Assembly (NCBI RefSeq): GCF_002900095.1 | Contig: NZ_LLKN01000001.1 | Location: forward strand, 248,001-312,000 | Length of the DNA: 64,000 bases | Origin: Salegentibacter mishustinae | GTDB taxonomy: Bacteria; Bacteroidota; Bacteroidia; Flavobacteriales; Flavobacteriaceae | Reading direction: 5' to 3' | In this document: one piece after another, positions 7,928 to 17,593 of the stretch | Numbering within the stretch: position 1 is the first letter of the stretch | How the letters are laid out: each line of letters starts with the position of its first letter | The notes under the pieces: generated by a model | Told to the model about the DNA's origin: nothing | Databases searched by the model: none | The model's input: the letters and a program-made list of their open reading frames with translations, nothing else | Position numbers and translations under genes: made by a program

Positions 7928-8573
7928 TTTTCCTTTACTAGATATTGCATGGCAAAAGAAGGCCTCACAACGCACACACCCTCCAGTTAGCAAACAGCTA
8001 TTCTGGAAGTTGTTTTGTAATCACTTTCCGGGATATCAAATCACAGAAGAAAACCAGCACATCATCTTTAGTATTTTTCGCTATTTCTTACAACAGTCAG
8101 ATTTCAATGAATATGGGCTCATAAAAAATAAACCGGGCCTCGATAAAGGTCTATTAGTATATGGCGACTACGGTGTGGGGAAATCCACGCTTTTTGATGC
8201 TATTCATCACATTGGAAGAATAATTCTGAAGCAAACCCGAAGTACACAACTTTGGTTCCCCCAGATTTCTACAGTTCATTTACTGACCCGTTATTACGAA
8301 TCGCAACAGAATAAAAACAGCAATTTTAAACTGGAAGATTATTATCGCGGAAAATTGTACCTGGATGATGTGGGTAAAGAAAACAAGGCTTATAACCGGG
8401 AAGAGATTATCGGAAAATTGCTTTATGAAAGACACCGGCGAAGATTAAAAACTTTTGTGACTACCAATGAAAAACCTTCAGCAATATCGGCCCGGTATGG
8501 ACATCATATTGGAGACCGGTTGCCGGAAATGTTCAATATCATTAAATGGGAAGGTAGAAGTTGGCGAGAATGA
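7920..8573 (+). CDS. DnaC/IstB-like AAA+ ATPase (helicase loader)
   Basis: 217 residues. Walker A is GDYGVGKST at about residue 80, Walker B is LYLDDVGKE at about 140, and a sensor-like TTNEKPSA follows, all typical of DnaC/IstB-type P-loop ATPases. Such proteins load the host DnaB helicase at an origin. The start ATG at 7920 overlaps the end of the initiator gene, so the two are translationally coupled. No further gene follows for more than 600 bases. Confidence 0.8.
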   Translation: MTSFPLLDIAWQKKASQRTHPPVSKQLFWKLFCNHFPGYQITEENQHIIFSIFRYFLQQSDFNEYGLIKNKPGLDKGLLVYGDYGVGKSTLFDAIHHIGRIILKQTRSTQLWFPQISTVHLLTRYYESQQNKNSNFKLEDYYRGKLYLDDVGKENKAYNREEIIGKLLYERHRRRLKTFVTTNEKPSAISARYGHHIGDRLPEMFNIIKWEGRSWRE

Positions 8574-8920
8574 TTGGTACTAAAAAGTCCTCACCACATT
8601 TTCCACGCATTCGCAAAAGCTACAGCTTAGTAAAAAGAGGTTCGTCCAAAAAGAGGATTCGGAAGTAAGTCAAAAATAAGAATTGGATAACCTGATTTTA
8701 GAAGCTCAGAACTAGAAAATCAATCAGGGAAATAAGATTACAGCTATTAATTTTTTGACTTACCTCCTCAAGAGATTTTAGCCCTAAAAGAATCAAGGAG
8801 AAGGTAGTCAAAGATGAATTTTAAAAAAATTTCAAAGGAGTTTCAAGCTGATCATTAAGCACTTGATTTTAGTGATTTAATGATATGGAAAAGCTATTGA
8901 AATTTCAGAAGCGAAGCGGA
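8574..8920. other. Non-coding stretch after the helicase-loader gene
   Basis: Many stops in all frames, no recognisable gene. It may hold decayed coding DNA. It leads into the hairpin-rich stretch before bfmA. Confidence 0.5.
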
Positions 8921-9033
8921 AGGAATTTGAATAGCAAGAGGGTAACCTGCTAAAGCAAGGTTACAATTTTCAAATTCCTGATATTCAATTGTTTATGATT
9001 TTTAATACTTAAAACACTGGTGTATAAACAATT
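8921..9033. other. Nested hairpins before bfmA, candidate transfer origin (oriT)
   Basis: AGGAATTTGAA (8921-8931) and TTCAAATTCCT (8969-8979) are perfect 11-bp inverted arms. Between them GGTAACC and GGTTAC form an inner stem around GCTAAAGC. A second inverted repeat, AATTGTTTA (8987-8995) and TAAACAATT (9025-9033), follows. Clustered inverted repeats upstream of a mobilization gene are what relaxase-recognised transfer origins look like. No nick site can be named. The stretch to 9229 has no gene. Confidence 0.4.
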
Positions 9034-9229
9034 AAAATCATTTGTTAGCTACTGAAAACAGGGGAATAATCTACTGTACACAGTGGATACTTAGGAACCA
9101 CACTTTAATTTAAAACACTGTAATTCAGTATTTAATAAATTATTAAAAATATCTAATAAAATGATAGATGGAGCAAAAACCAGCTCTTTGGTCTGAAGAA
9201 GCCCAGCAGCAAAGAAAAAAATTACTGTA

Positions 9230-9805
9230 ATGGAAAAAAATAAAGATAGAAAAAGCCTGTTTTCTGCCATTAGTATTAATCGTATCACGGCAGCACGATT
9301 TCGTAAGTTTTCAAAAAATGTAGCTCCCTCTCATTCGGAAAGCCTGGATGATATGATGGACTTTTTTGAAGCCACAAAGATTCATCCCAGGAGCCCAATT
9401 TTTAGGCACTATATTGGGCTTTATAATTATGTAATTGGTCGATTGGATTTTATTATTGCCCTGCTTAGGGAGCACGAAGAAAAATATCATAAGCCTACCT
9501 ATAATATGCTTGCAGGACTTTTTGATAAAGCTGAAAAAATAGAGGCTAAAACAAGACCACTGGAGGAAACAAATATTAGAAGATTGACCAGGGAGGAATG
9601 GGAGCTGGAGGATGGGAAAGTTTCGCAGGAGGAATACGATTTGCTTAGCAGTGCACGTCAAAAAGATCGAAGGGAGTTTTCAGAAATCTTATCTAAAATT
9701 ATTAATGGGATAAATAAAGTGGAACCTACCTTTGGCAAGCCTTACTTTAAAATAGATATTGATTTCACCGAACTAGATATTCTTAAAAGACGATATGAAA
9801 GATAG
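9230..9805 (+). CDS. BfmA/BtgA family mobilization protein
   Basis: 191 residues. The N-terminal part ISINRITAARFRKFSKN followed by SHSESLDDMMDFFE matches the pattern of the BfmA/BtgA family, small DNA-binding partners of relaxases in Bacteroides mobilizable elements. A coiled middle (ALLREHEEKY) and a charged C-terminus follow. Such proteins bind the transfer origin and help the relaxase. In related elements a relaxase gene normally comes next; here the repeat at 9774 and then non-coding DNA follow. The same gene end is present in decayed form at 365-400. Confidence 0.75.
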   Translation: MEKNKDRKSLFSAISINRITAARFRKFSKNVAPSHSESLDDMMDFFEATKIHPRSPIFRHYIGLYNYVIGRLDFIIALLREHEEKYHKPTYNMLAGLFDKAEKIEAKTRPLEETNIRRLTREEWELEDGKVSQEEYDLLSSARQKDRREFSEILSKIINGINKVEPTFGKPYFKIDIDFTELDILKRRYER

Positions 9806-9920
9806 GTATCTATACTAAATGCCACAACGCCCCTATGCTGTTTTTACTTTACGCTTAACTTCCCGTACGCTATAAAAACGGCATAGGATCCGGCGCAGGT
9901 TAGTTATGGTAGATTAGGGG
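9774..9920 (+). repeat. Hairpin repeat after bfmA, copy R2
   Basis: Second copy of the repeat at 365-513. It holds a hairpin with 14-bp arms (9833-9846 and 9873-9886, one G-T pair) and an 18-codon frame beginning MPQRPYAV (9819-9875) that ends inside the right arm. It ends with GATTAGGGG. It could be a transfer-origin part, a leader or the conserved end of the mobilization module. The tiny frame is kept in both copies, but two copies are too few to call it coding. Confidence 0.65.
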
Positions 9921-10665
9921 CCACGGCACAACTATATCAAATCCTTGAATTTCTTTAATTATGATTAATCCATACGGACCTTTTATGGTTCCAGTTTACT
10001 ATTAATATGGATCCCAGGGTAAAAATCTCAATCAAGTCAAAAATAAAACTGCGGAAACTACCGAGGGTGTAAAACCTTATAAAACATGGAGTAATTTCTT
10101 ACAACATTTTGCAGTTATGCAAAAGCTATTTTTCCGTAATTGCGAATTTCAAATAAATACCTGCCATCAACAGTTGTCTTATAGAGTTTTATATGCTCAC
10201 TGATAAACTTAAAAGGGCTCAAATTATAAAGACACTCATACATTTCAGCCTCATCATCTTAGTGTAAAATATTCGAGTAATCGAATTCCTTGAACCATCT
10301 TGTGGTAAATAAATTTCTTGAAATATGAAAAGTGATCCATCTTAATCTTGCCTAATCTCAATCAACTTTCCCTGAATCAAAATATCATCCGAATGATTTT
10401 AATCAACTTCACCATCGGATAGAATAATCTTGTTGTTTTTTTGGATCGCAACCTAAAAATCCGAAGATAAATATTCCTCGATTTCTCTATATAGATTCGG
10501 TACATAATAATTACTACTTCTATTTTCTTTTAAATAAATTTTATATTTTATTTTATTCTTTGTTAAAAAAATCTAAATTTGAATCTTGATCTTTTAATTA
10601 TTAGGTTAAATAAAACCCTAACACCTAAAGGTATTGGAGGGTTTAAAGAATAAATCGCAATCTCT
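9921..10665. other. Gene-free stretch between the mobility module and the cargo operon
   Basis: No gene with a start codon and ribosome site. One open stretch without a start (about 10009-10204, containing KPYKTWSNFLQHF) may be a relic of an unrecognised gene. No relaxase motif (HxH or HUH triad) was found. The right part should hold the promoter of the sigma-factor gene; an AGGGTTTAAAG purine run lies before 10666. Confidence 0.5.
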
Positions 10666-11274
10666 ATGCTTTCATCTAAAAATAATCGGAATCCTGATAG
10701 GTTACTGGTTGAGCAATTGAAAGTTAACAATGAGAAAGCATTTCATAAAATTTTTGAGAAATATCATCCCCCGATTTTTGCATATAGTATCAGCCTTCTA
10801 AAATCTAAAGAGAATGCAGAAGAAATTGTTCAAGAGGTCTTTATGAAACTATGGATGAATTCTGAAGAATTAGATCCAAACCTCTCGTTGAAATCCTATC
10901 TTTTTACTATTGCCCGAAACCTGTCCTTCAACCACCTTAAAAAGGCTGCTAATTCTGAATTGCTTAAAAAAGAGATTTTTCATAAAACTACATCTTCTGA
11001 AAATTCCACTTTTGATAAAGTCGTGCATAATGAATATGCAATTATTACCATGGAAGCTATTAACCGATTACCTGAAAAACGCAAAAGAATTTATGAGATG
11101 TCCCGCTTAGAAGGAAAAAGCTATTCCGATATTAGTGAAGAACTAAATATCTCTGTAAGTACAGTTAAATCTCAAATGTCCAGTGCCCTTTCCTCCATAC
11201 GAAATTATCTCCAACTAAAAACCGACCTAACCTTCTTCATTCTGTTTTTAATTAAAGATTTATTTCATTTTTAA
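10666..11274 (+). CDS. ECF RNA polymerase sigma factor, FecI-like
   Basis: 202 residues. Region 2 is visible (AFHKIFEKYHPPIFAYS, NAEEIVQEVFMKLW, SYLFTIARNLSFNHLKK) and region 4 with its helix-turn-helix (INRLPEKRKRIYEMSRLEGKSYSDISEELNISVSTVKSQM). This is the standard Bacteroidota sigma-70 family next to FecR/SusC genes. A FecR-type anti-sigma gene follows after 132 bases and a SusC with an N-terminal signalling domain after that. It should direct RNA polymerase to the SusC/SusD operon promoter when substrate binds the receptor. The hydrophobic tail FFILFLIKDLFHF is somewhat unusual and may help membrane association. Confidence 0.9.
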   Translation: MLSSKNNRNPDRLLVEQLKVNNEKAFHKIFEKYHPPIFAYSISLLKSKENAEEIVQEVFMKLWMNSEELDPNLSLKSYLFTIARNLSFNHLKKAANSELLKKEIFHKTTSSENSTFDKVVHNEYAIITMEAINRLPEKRKRIYEMSRLEGKSYSDISEELNISVSTVKSQMSSALSSIRNYLQLKTDLTFFILFLIKDLFHF

Positions 11275-11406
11275 TTAAAGCCCATACTCAGTCTTTACAG
11301 TAGTTTTAACATTTACCCTAAAAATGTTTAAAAAAAAGTGAAATCAGAGTAGTACCTAATCAGGTTTCAACTGTATTACATATACAAGCAACAATTGTCT
11401 ACCTGA

Positions 11407-12564
11407 ATGAATAAACCTAAAAACATAAAGTACCTCCTCAAAAAATTTGCACTTAACCGTTGTTCTGGTGAAGAAATAGAGCAAATAATTGCCTACTACA
11501 GGGATGCTAAAATTCCAACGGAAGATCATCCGGGTGTTGAGGAAATCAATGACCTCTATATCAAACTCCCCGAATTAAGCCAGAGTGAAGCCAACAAAAT
11601 TTCTTCCAGAATTTTGAAACAACCAAAGAGAAAGAAATCCCTCCTAAAACCTAATAAATTCCGATGGTCTTATGCCACCGCAGCTGCCTTGGCAGGAATT
11701 ATCCTTATTGGAGCATTTTTTAACCACATCCAAAATCCCGAATCTAGTCAATTGATTATTTCTGATGAACAGATTACTCTTGAAGATAATAATGGTAGCA
11801 TCGAGAAATTAGAAGAAGGTAAAGAAACCTTAATCAAAGATGCTCAGGGTAATACTATAGGCTTCATGCAAGGGGATAAACTTATTTATAACACAATTAA
11901 TGAAAAATCTCCTCAAAATCCCGAATACAACACAATTAAAGTTCCTTTTGGTAAAAAATTTGAAATTAGCCTTTCTGATGGTACCCGTATTCACTTAAAT
12001 GCGGGTACAACCATTAGGTTTCCGGTTAATTTTTCAAACTTGAAAGAAAGACAGGTTTCTCTCTCTGGAGAAGCATATTTTGATGTAACAAAAAACAAAG
12101 AAAAACCTTTCATAGTTAATTCCCACGGACTTAACACGAAGGTTTATGGTACTGAATTCAATGTATCGGCCTATCCTAATGAAAAATATACCAATATTGT
12201 CCTTGTGGAAGGTTCCGTAGGCCTTTATGATGACCTATCCACCGGACAAACAATGCTTGTACCAGGGGAATTAGGTTCCTATGAAAAATACCATAAAAAT
12301 ATTGAAACCAAAAAAGTACCAACCGGCGTCTACACTTCCTGGATTAATGGAGAGCTGGTTTTTAGGGATGCGACTCTAGATGATATTCTTGAGAAGTTAG
12401 AACGTCACTTCAACGTGACCATTGTAAACAAAACCTCAAATGTTTCTAATGAAACCTTTAACGCGAATTTCGGTGATCAACCTGTAGAAAAGGTGCTGGA
12501 ATATCTGGATAGAATCTATGAGATAAACTACATTATTGAAAACAATAAAATAATTATAAAATAA
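11407..12564 (+). CDS. FecR-type anti-sigma factor
   Basis: 385 residues. A cytoplasmic N-terminal helical part (1-85) that would hold the sigma factor, one membrane helix at about 88-106, and a periplasmic FecR domain: NTIKVPFGKKFEISLSDGT, WLNAG-like HLNAGTTIRFP, GEAYFDVT, then VYGTEFNVSAY and VLVEGSVGL. The C-terminal DUF4974 part (ELVFRDATLDDILEKLERHF) is typical for SusC-linked members. It passes the receptor signal across the inner membrane to the sigma factor encoded upstream. A hairpin separates it from susC. Confidence 0.9.
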   Translation: MNKPKNIKYLLKKFALNRCSGEEIEQIIAYYRDAKIPTEDHPGVEEINDLYIKLPELSQSEANKISSRILKQPKRKKSLLKPNKFRWSYATAAALAGIILIGAFFNHIQNPESSQLIISDEQITLEDNNGSIEKLEEGKETLIKDAQGNTIGFMQGDKLIYNTINEKSPQNPEYNTIKVPFGKKFEISLSDGTRIHLNAGTTIRFPVNFSNLKERQVSLSGEAYFDVTKNKEKPFIVNSHGLNTKVYGTEFNVSAYPNEKYTNIVLVEGSVGLYDDLSTGQTMLVPGELGSYEKYHKNIETKKVPTGVYTSWINGELVFRDATLDDILEKLERHFNVTIVNKTSNVSNETFNANFGDQPVEKVLEYLDRIYEINYIIENNKIIIK

Positions 12565-12608
12565 ATAGCTGCCTATGAATAAACATTAACTAACCTCAAC
12601 TTAAAAAA

Positions 12609-12639
12609 AATCGGAAAATGCTCGCAACATTTCCCGATT
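12609..12639 (+). terminator. Hairpin in the fecR-susC gap
   Basis: AATCGGAAAATG and CATTTCCCGATT pair with one mismatch around CTCGCAA. It lies in the 117-base gap between the anti-sigma gene and the SusC gene. It may terminate the regulatory transcript so that the SusC operon relies on its own sigma-dependent promoter. Confidence 0.5.
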
Positions 12640-12681
12640 ATGAAGTGATTAAAAATTAACCACAAAGTAACATTTAAAAAT

Positions 12682-15600
12682 ATGAAAAATCTTCATAAAA
12701 AGGTTCATTTTGCCTGCTTATTTCAAAAATTTAAGCAACCATTAGCCTTATTTATTCTTTTATTTACAATTTCTTCCCAAGCAACCACTACCGATTTTCA
12801 AATAAGTCTCGATAGCAAAAATATCACTGTTGAAAGTTTAATTGATCAAATTGAGAGTAATACTCAATATCGTTTTGTTTATAAAACCGCTGATGTAGAC
12901 CTTGAAAGAACAGTGAATGTTAAAGGTACCAATAAACCAATAAATGAACTGTTGGAAGAGATCTTCGAGAATACCTATACCGGATTCGAAATAATTGGAG
13001 AACAAATTTTCTTAAAGAAAAGCGAGCCTGTTCAGGGTTCCCAATCGCAAAGTGTTGGCGCACAATCTTCTTCAGAGGTACCACAAAAAATAGTCAAAGG
13101 TTTGATAACAGATGAAGTGGATCAACCATTCCCAGGCGTTACAGTAATGATTATGGGGACTAGTAGAGGAGTGTATTCCAATATTAATGGAGAATATACT
13201 ATAGAAACTAAAGTTGGGGACACATTAATGTTTAGTCATATCGGTTACGAAATCAGACAAACTCCTGTTACAGGTCAATCTACCATTAATGTAAGAATGA
13301 AACAGGATAGGGCAGAATTATCTGAAGTACTTATCACTGGTATCTTCGAAAGAAAGGCTGAAAGTTTCACCGGTTCTGCTATTACGGTTACTAAAGAAGA
13401 ACTGAAGAAAAAGGGAAATGCTAACGTTTTCCAGGCTATACAGAACATTGATCCTTCAATTGTTTTGGCCGATAATTTAAACCTGGGATCAAATCCCAAC
13501 GCACTTCCGGATATGCAAATACGAGGAACATCTACCTTTCCTGGAGAAGGTGTTGGTACAGGCTTGAAAGGAAATTACCTGAGAGACCCAAATCAACCTC
13601 TATTTATTCTTAATGGTTTTGAAGTAAATGTTGAACAGATATTTGATCTGGATATTAATCGAATTGAAAAAGTAACCGTATTAAAAGATGCAGCTTCCAA
13701 AGCTCTCTATGGTTCTAAAGCTGCTAATGGAGTTGTGGTAATTGAAACAACTCAGCTTTCTGGCGAAAAAGTTCTGATAACGTATAATGCAAGTGTTGAT
13801 CTTGAATTACCAGACCTGGACAGTTACAATCTAACCAACTCTCTGGAGAAATTAGAAGCAGAGAGAATCGATGGAATGTATATTCCTAGTAATAACGATC
13901 CTGAAAGGTTATCACAACTACAACAACTTTATAATTCACGAAGAAAATTGGCTCTCGAAGGTCTTGATACTGACTGGATGGCAAAACCTTTGAGAAATGG
14001 AGTTGGGCAAAGACACTCTCTATCAGCTGAACTAGGTGGAGATGATTTACGTATTCTTGGAAACATTGCCTACCGCGATGTTCAGGGAGTAATGAAAGAG
14101 TCTTTCAGAAAAAACATTACGGGTAGCTTAACAGCATCGTACAGATTGGATAATTTCTCCTTTCGCAACATAATGACAATTAATAGTAACAATGCTCAGG
14201 AATCTCCTTATGGTTTATATTCTGATTATGTAAAGATGAATCCGTATTGGAGAGCTGAAGAGGTGGATGGTACCATCCCCTATTATGCTGAAATCGGCCC
14301 TAATGGGGAACGCTATACCAACCCACTTTATAACTCGACCCTAGATTCTAAAATAACATCAGACTATTTAAACTTTATTAATAACTTTTATTTAGAATGG
14401 AGGATTATCCCGGCTATAAGAGCTACTGCAAGAATTGGCATTGATGTTAAGAAAAACGATGCTGATGAATTTTACCCCTCTAAACATACCCGTTTTGAAA
14501 ATTATTACGGTGAAGACGCTCAAAGAAAAGGTTCTTATCAGGTAAATAATGGAGAAAGTAGTTATATCTCAGGTGATTTCAATGTTCAGTATTCAAAAAA
14601 TATCGGAAAACATTTTGTTTTTTCAAACCTTGGCTTCAATATAAGTGAAAGAAAATTTAATGAAGTAGTACACAAAGTGGAAGGCTTTCCGAGCAACAGA
14701 ATGGATAATATTATTTTTGCTCGTGATTATGCATTGGATTCAAGGCCTAGCGGTATTGAAGGATTATCAAGAGATATTGGTTTCCTTGCAGTAGGATCTT
14801 ATGTTTATGATAACCGCTTTCTCTCTGACATAACTTTAAGAACCAGTGCTTCTTCACAGTTTGGAGCCGATAAAAAATGGGCAAATTTCTGGAGTCTTGG
14901 ATTAGGTTGGAATATTCATAATGAAAACTTCCTTGAAGACACTAAGTTTGATGAACTGAGATTAAGAGGATCACTAGGATCAACTGGTAACCAGAATTTC
15001 AATACTAATGAATCTATAGCCACATATAATTACTTCCTTGAATCTCTTTACCAAGGATTTCCAGGTTCGTATGTTCAAAATATGGCAAATCCTTTCCTTC
15101 AATGGGAAACAAAGTTCGATTATAACGCAGGATTGGATACCAAATTCGGAAACCTCTCGCTTAGACTCGACTACTACGAGAGTTATACTGAAAACCTTAT
15201 TACTTCTATCACCCTACCCTATTCAACAGGATTTAGCAGCGTAAAAGACAATCTTGGTAAGGTAAAAAACAGTGGTATTGAAGCTAATCTATCCATGTTG
15301 CTCTGGTCACAGGGTAACAACTTCTTTTCTGTAACTGGTGGTATTGCAACCAACGAAAATAAAATAGTAGAATTGTCTAATGCAATGAGAAGTTTTAATG
15401 AAAGAATGGATGAGATAGCCGCCGATAGAGGAAATAGTAAACCGGTTAATAAGTATGAAGATGGAATGTCTATGAATGCTATTTGGGCGGTACCTTCCTT
15501 AGGGATTGATCCTTCAACTGGAGAGGAAATTTACCTTGATCGTGATGGTAATACAACTTATGAATGGAGCGCCCGTGATATGGTGGTTGTTGGAGACGCT

Positions 15601-16095
15601 AATCCTAAATACCGTGGAAATTTTGGGTTCTCCGGAGAATATAACGGTTTTGGAATAAGTATTACCGCTCGATATTTGGGTGGAGGGCAAATGTATAATC
15701 AGACTCTTGTAGACCGAGTTGAAAATGTGGATATGAATTACAATGTTGATCGTCGCGTTTTAACCGGTAGATGGTTGGAGCCGGGACAACAAGCCCTGTT
15801 TAAGCGCTTAGGTACTTTTTCTGCGGATACCGATGGAGATAATGTATTTGAGACTTTTGCTGAAAGAACCAGAGCAACTTCGAGGTTCGTTCAGGATAGA
15901 AATGAATTGGATATAGCAGCAATTAATGTGTATTACGAGTTTAATGATAATCTTGTCGATTCCTTAAATTTAAATCGATTGCGCCTAAGCTTCAACATGA
16001 ATGAAGCAGCTAATTTCTCTTCGGTTAGAATCGAAAGAGGTACCGACTATCCATTTGCAAGAAATATGTCTTTCTCATTAATGGCAACTTTTTAA
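12682..16095 (+). CDS. SusC/RagA-type TonB-dependent receptor with N-terminal signalling domain
   Basis: 1137 residues, outer membrane. Signal segment about 17-34. Residues 38-113 form an STN (secretin/TonB N-terminal) domain (FQISLDSKNITVESLIDQI), which contacts FecR. A carboxypeptidase-D-like beta domain follows (about 138-210, VKGLITDEVDQPFPGVTV), then the plug (LKDAASKALYGSKAANGVVVIET) and the barrel ending in SLMATF. It forms the channel below the SusD lid and imports a large ligand with TonB energy. The STN domain together with the sigma/anti-sigma genes upstream means ligand-induced control. The ligand is not visible from sequence; the peptidase at the end of the operon hints at peptides or proteins. 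Confidence 0.92.
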   Translation: MKNLHKKVHFACLFQKFKQPLALFILLFTISSQATTTDFQISLDSKNITVESLIDQIESNTQYRFVYKTADVDLERTVNVKGTNKPINELLEEIFENTYTGFEIIGEQIFLKKSEPVQGSQSQSVGAQSSSEVPQKIVKGLITDEVDQPFPGVTVMIMGTSRGVYSNINGEYTIETKVGDTLMFSHIGYEIRQTPVTGQSTINVRMKQDRAELSEVLITGIFERKAESFTGSAITVTKEELKKKGNANVFQAIQNIDPSIVLADNLNLGSNPNALPDMQIRGTSTFPGEGVGTGLKGNYLRDPNQPLFILNGFEVNVEQIFDLDINRIEKVTVLKDAASKALYGSKAANGVVVIETTQLSGEKVLITYNASVDLELPDLDSYNLTNSLEKLEAERIDGMYIPSNNDPERLSQLQQLYNSRRKLALEGLDTDWMAKPLRNGVGQRHSLSAELGGDDLRILGNIAYRDVQGVMKESFRKNITGSLTASYRLDNFSFRNIMTINSNNAQESPYGLYSDYVKMNPYWRAEEVDGTIPYYAEIGPNGERYTNPLYNSTLDSKITSDYLNFINNFYLEWRIIPAIRATARIGIDVKKNDADEFYPSKHTRFENYYGEDAQRKGSYQVNNGESSYISGDFNVQYSKNIGKHFVFSNLGFNISERKFNEVVHKVEGFPSNRMDNIIFARDYALDSRPSGIEGLSRDIGFLAVGSYVYDNRFLSDITLRTSASSQFGADKKWANFWSLGLGWNIHNENFLEDTKFDELRLRGSLGSTGNQNFNTNESIATYNYFLESLYQGFPGSYVQNMANPFLQWETKFDYNAGLDTKFGNLSLRLDYYESYTENLITSITLPYSTGFSSVKDNLGKVKNSGIEANLSMLLWSQGNNFFSVTGGIATNENKIVELSNAMRSFNERMDEIAADRGNSKPVNKYEDGMSMNAIWAVPSLGIDPSTGEEIYLDRDGNTTYEWSARDMVVVGDANPKYRGNFGFSGEYNGFGISITARYLGGGQMYNQTLVDRVENVDMNYNVDRRVLTGRWLEPGQQALFKRLGTFSADTDGDNVFETFAERTRATSRFVQDRNELDIAAINVYYEFNDNLVDSLNLNRLRLSFNMNEAANFSSVRIERGTDYPFARNMSFSLMATF

Positions 16096-16107
16096 ATTCA
16101 AAAAATT

Positions 16108-17577
16108 ATGAAAATAAAAATTCAAAATATATTACTGGGATTATTTGGCTTCTTCTCGCTCACTTCATGTGAACCAGAATGGCTGGAGGAAACTACTTCC
16201 TTGCAAATACGAGCCGAAGAGCAATTTAAATCTGAAGAAGGATACAAGGATGCCTTAATTGGTGTTTATATCGGAATGACAAATCCTAATCTTTATGCAA
16301 AGGATTTATCCTGGAACCTGGTTGATATATTAGGTCAGCAACATGCCGATCTACCAAACCTAGCTCTTTATTCAGACGTACAACAATTTGAGTATAGAAC
16401 AAATCTTTCTACCCCCCAAATTGATGGAATCTGGCAAAAATCATATAATACTATTGCTAACATTAATATAGCTTTAGATTATATAGATCAGAATAGTGAA
16501 GTACTTCACCCTCTAAATTATAATCTGATAAAAGGTGAACTTCTTGGACTTAGAGCGTTTTTACACTTTGATTTACTAAGGTTATATGGTGTTGAAGGAA
16601 TGTCCAATCAGAATGTTTCAGGCGAATTAGCAATCCCGTATATCCTTGACTACTCAAAAAATATTACTCCACAGCTAACCTACGCTGAAACTTTCAATCT
16701 TATGGAAACGGATATTCAGGAGTCTTTGGAGCTTCTACAAAGCGATCCTATTTACAGTGCGGTAAATTTGGATAGCGATGAGTTTGAAGAAATTAACCGG
16801 GATAACTTCTATGACAATAGGGAGCAACGCATGAATTATTATGCGGTAAAAGCACTGCAGGCAAGAGTACTCCAATGGCAGGGAGGTACTGATAACCTTT
16901 TCGAAGCAAGGCTTGCAGCCCAGGAAGTTATTGATGACGCTCCGTTTGCTTTGGTTAACTCTGAATCCTATAATGTTAGCAATGATCCCATTCTTTATCC
17001 GGAAATTCTTTTCTCATTGGATGTAACCGGCCTTGCCGATTTAGCTAATCCCTATTTCGATGCCAGCTCCAATACTAACTATGATGCCCTCTTTTATACC
17101 GAAGCAATGGCCACCGATATCTTCGAAACTCAGAATGTTAATATAGGGGTTGCCGATGTTAGATATAATACCATGTTAACAGGTCAAACAAGAGGATTAG
17201 TTAGTACAAAAATAATTCAACGTTCTAGTGCTTATCCTAATCAGGTTCCGTTAATTAAACTTCCTGAAATGTATTATGTAGCTGCAGAAGCCTATATCAG
17301 CTCAGGTGAATTGAATAAAGCGGCACAGTATCTTAATGATGTACGTGCTAGCAGAGGAATTTTAGAACCTATTGCTGATACTCTAAATGGTGAAGAAATG
17401 GAATTAGAACTAATGAAAGAATATCGTAAAGAATTCATCAGTGAAGGGCAGTTATTTTATTTCTATAAAAGAAATGGATTGACCCAAATCCCAGGTGTTT
17501 CGGAGACTGTAATCATGGACGAAGAAGAGTATGTACTCCCTATTCCTGATAATGAAATTGAATTTGGTAACCGGTAA
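16108..17577 (+). CDS. SusD/RagB-type surface lipoprotein
   Basis: 489 residues. Lipoprotein signal with Cys at about 21 (FFSLTSCEPEW). TPR-like helices with the typical SusD blocks: QIDGIWQKSYNTIANINIALDYI, LLGLRAFLHFDLLRLYG, and a C-terminal LIKLPEMYYVAAEAYISSGELNKAAQYLNDVRASRG. It ends with ...VLPIPDNEIEFGNR, the usual RagB end. It sits 12 bases after susC and forms the hinged lid of the importer, binding the ligand at the surface. Confidence 0.92.
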   Translation: MKIKIQNILLGLFGFFSLTSCEPEWLEETTSLQIRAEEQFKSEEGYKDALIGVYIGMTNPNLYAKDLSWNLVDILGQQHADLPNLALYSDVQQFEYRTNLSTPQIDGIWQKSYNTIANINIALDYIDQNSEVLHPLNYNLIKGELLGLRAFLHFDLLRLYGVEGMSNQNVSGELAIPYILDYSKNITPQLTYAETFNLMETDIQESLELLQSDPIYSAVNLDSDEFEEINRDNFYDNREQRMNYYAVKALQARVLQWQGGTDNLFEARLAAQEVIDDAPFALVNSESYNVSNDPILYPEILFSLDVTGLADLANPYFDASSNTNYDALFYTEAMATDIFETQNVNIGVADVRYNTMLTGQTRGLVSTKIIQRSSAYPNQVPLIKLPEMYYVAAEAYISSGELNKAAQYLNDVRASRGILEPIADTLNGEEMELELMKEYRKEFISEGQLFYFYKRNGLTQIPGVSETVIMDEEEYVLPIPDNEIEFGNR

Positions 17578-17593
17578 TTTAAAATACAAAACA

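Noticed and set aside
9091-9288. Leftward frame overlapping the bfmA start
   Set aside because: Shadow of the bfmA gene and its leader; codon use unlike real genes.
10009-10204. Possible relaxase relic after bfmA
   Set aside because: The open stretch lacks a start codon and any HUH or relaxase motif; kept only as an unrecognised relic.
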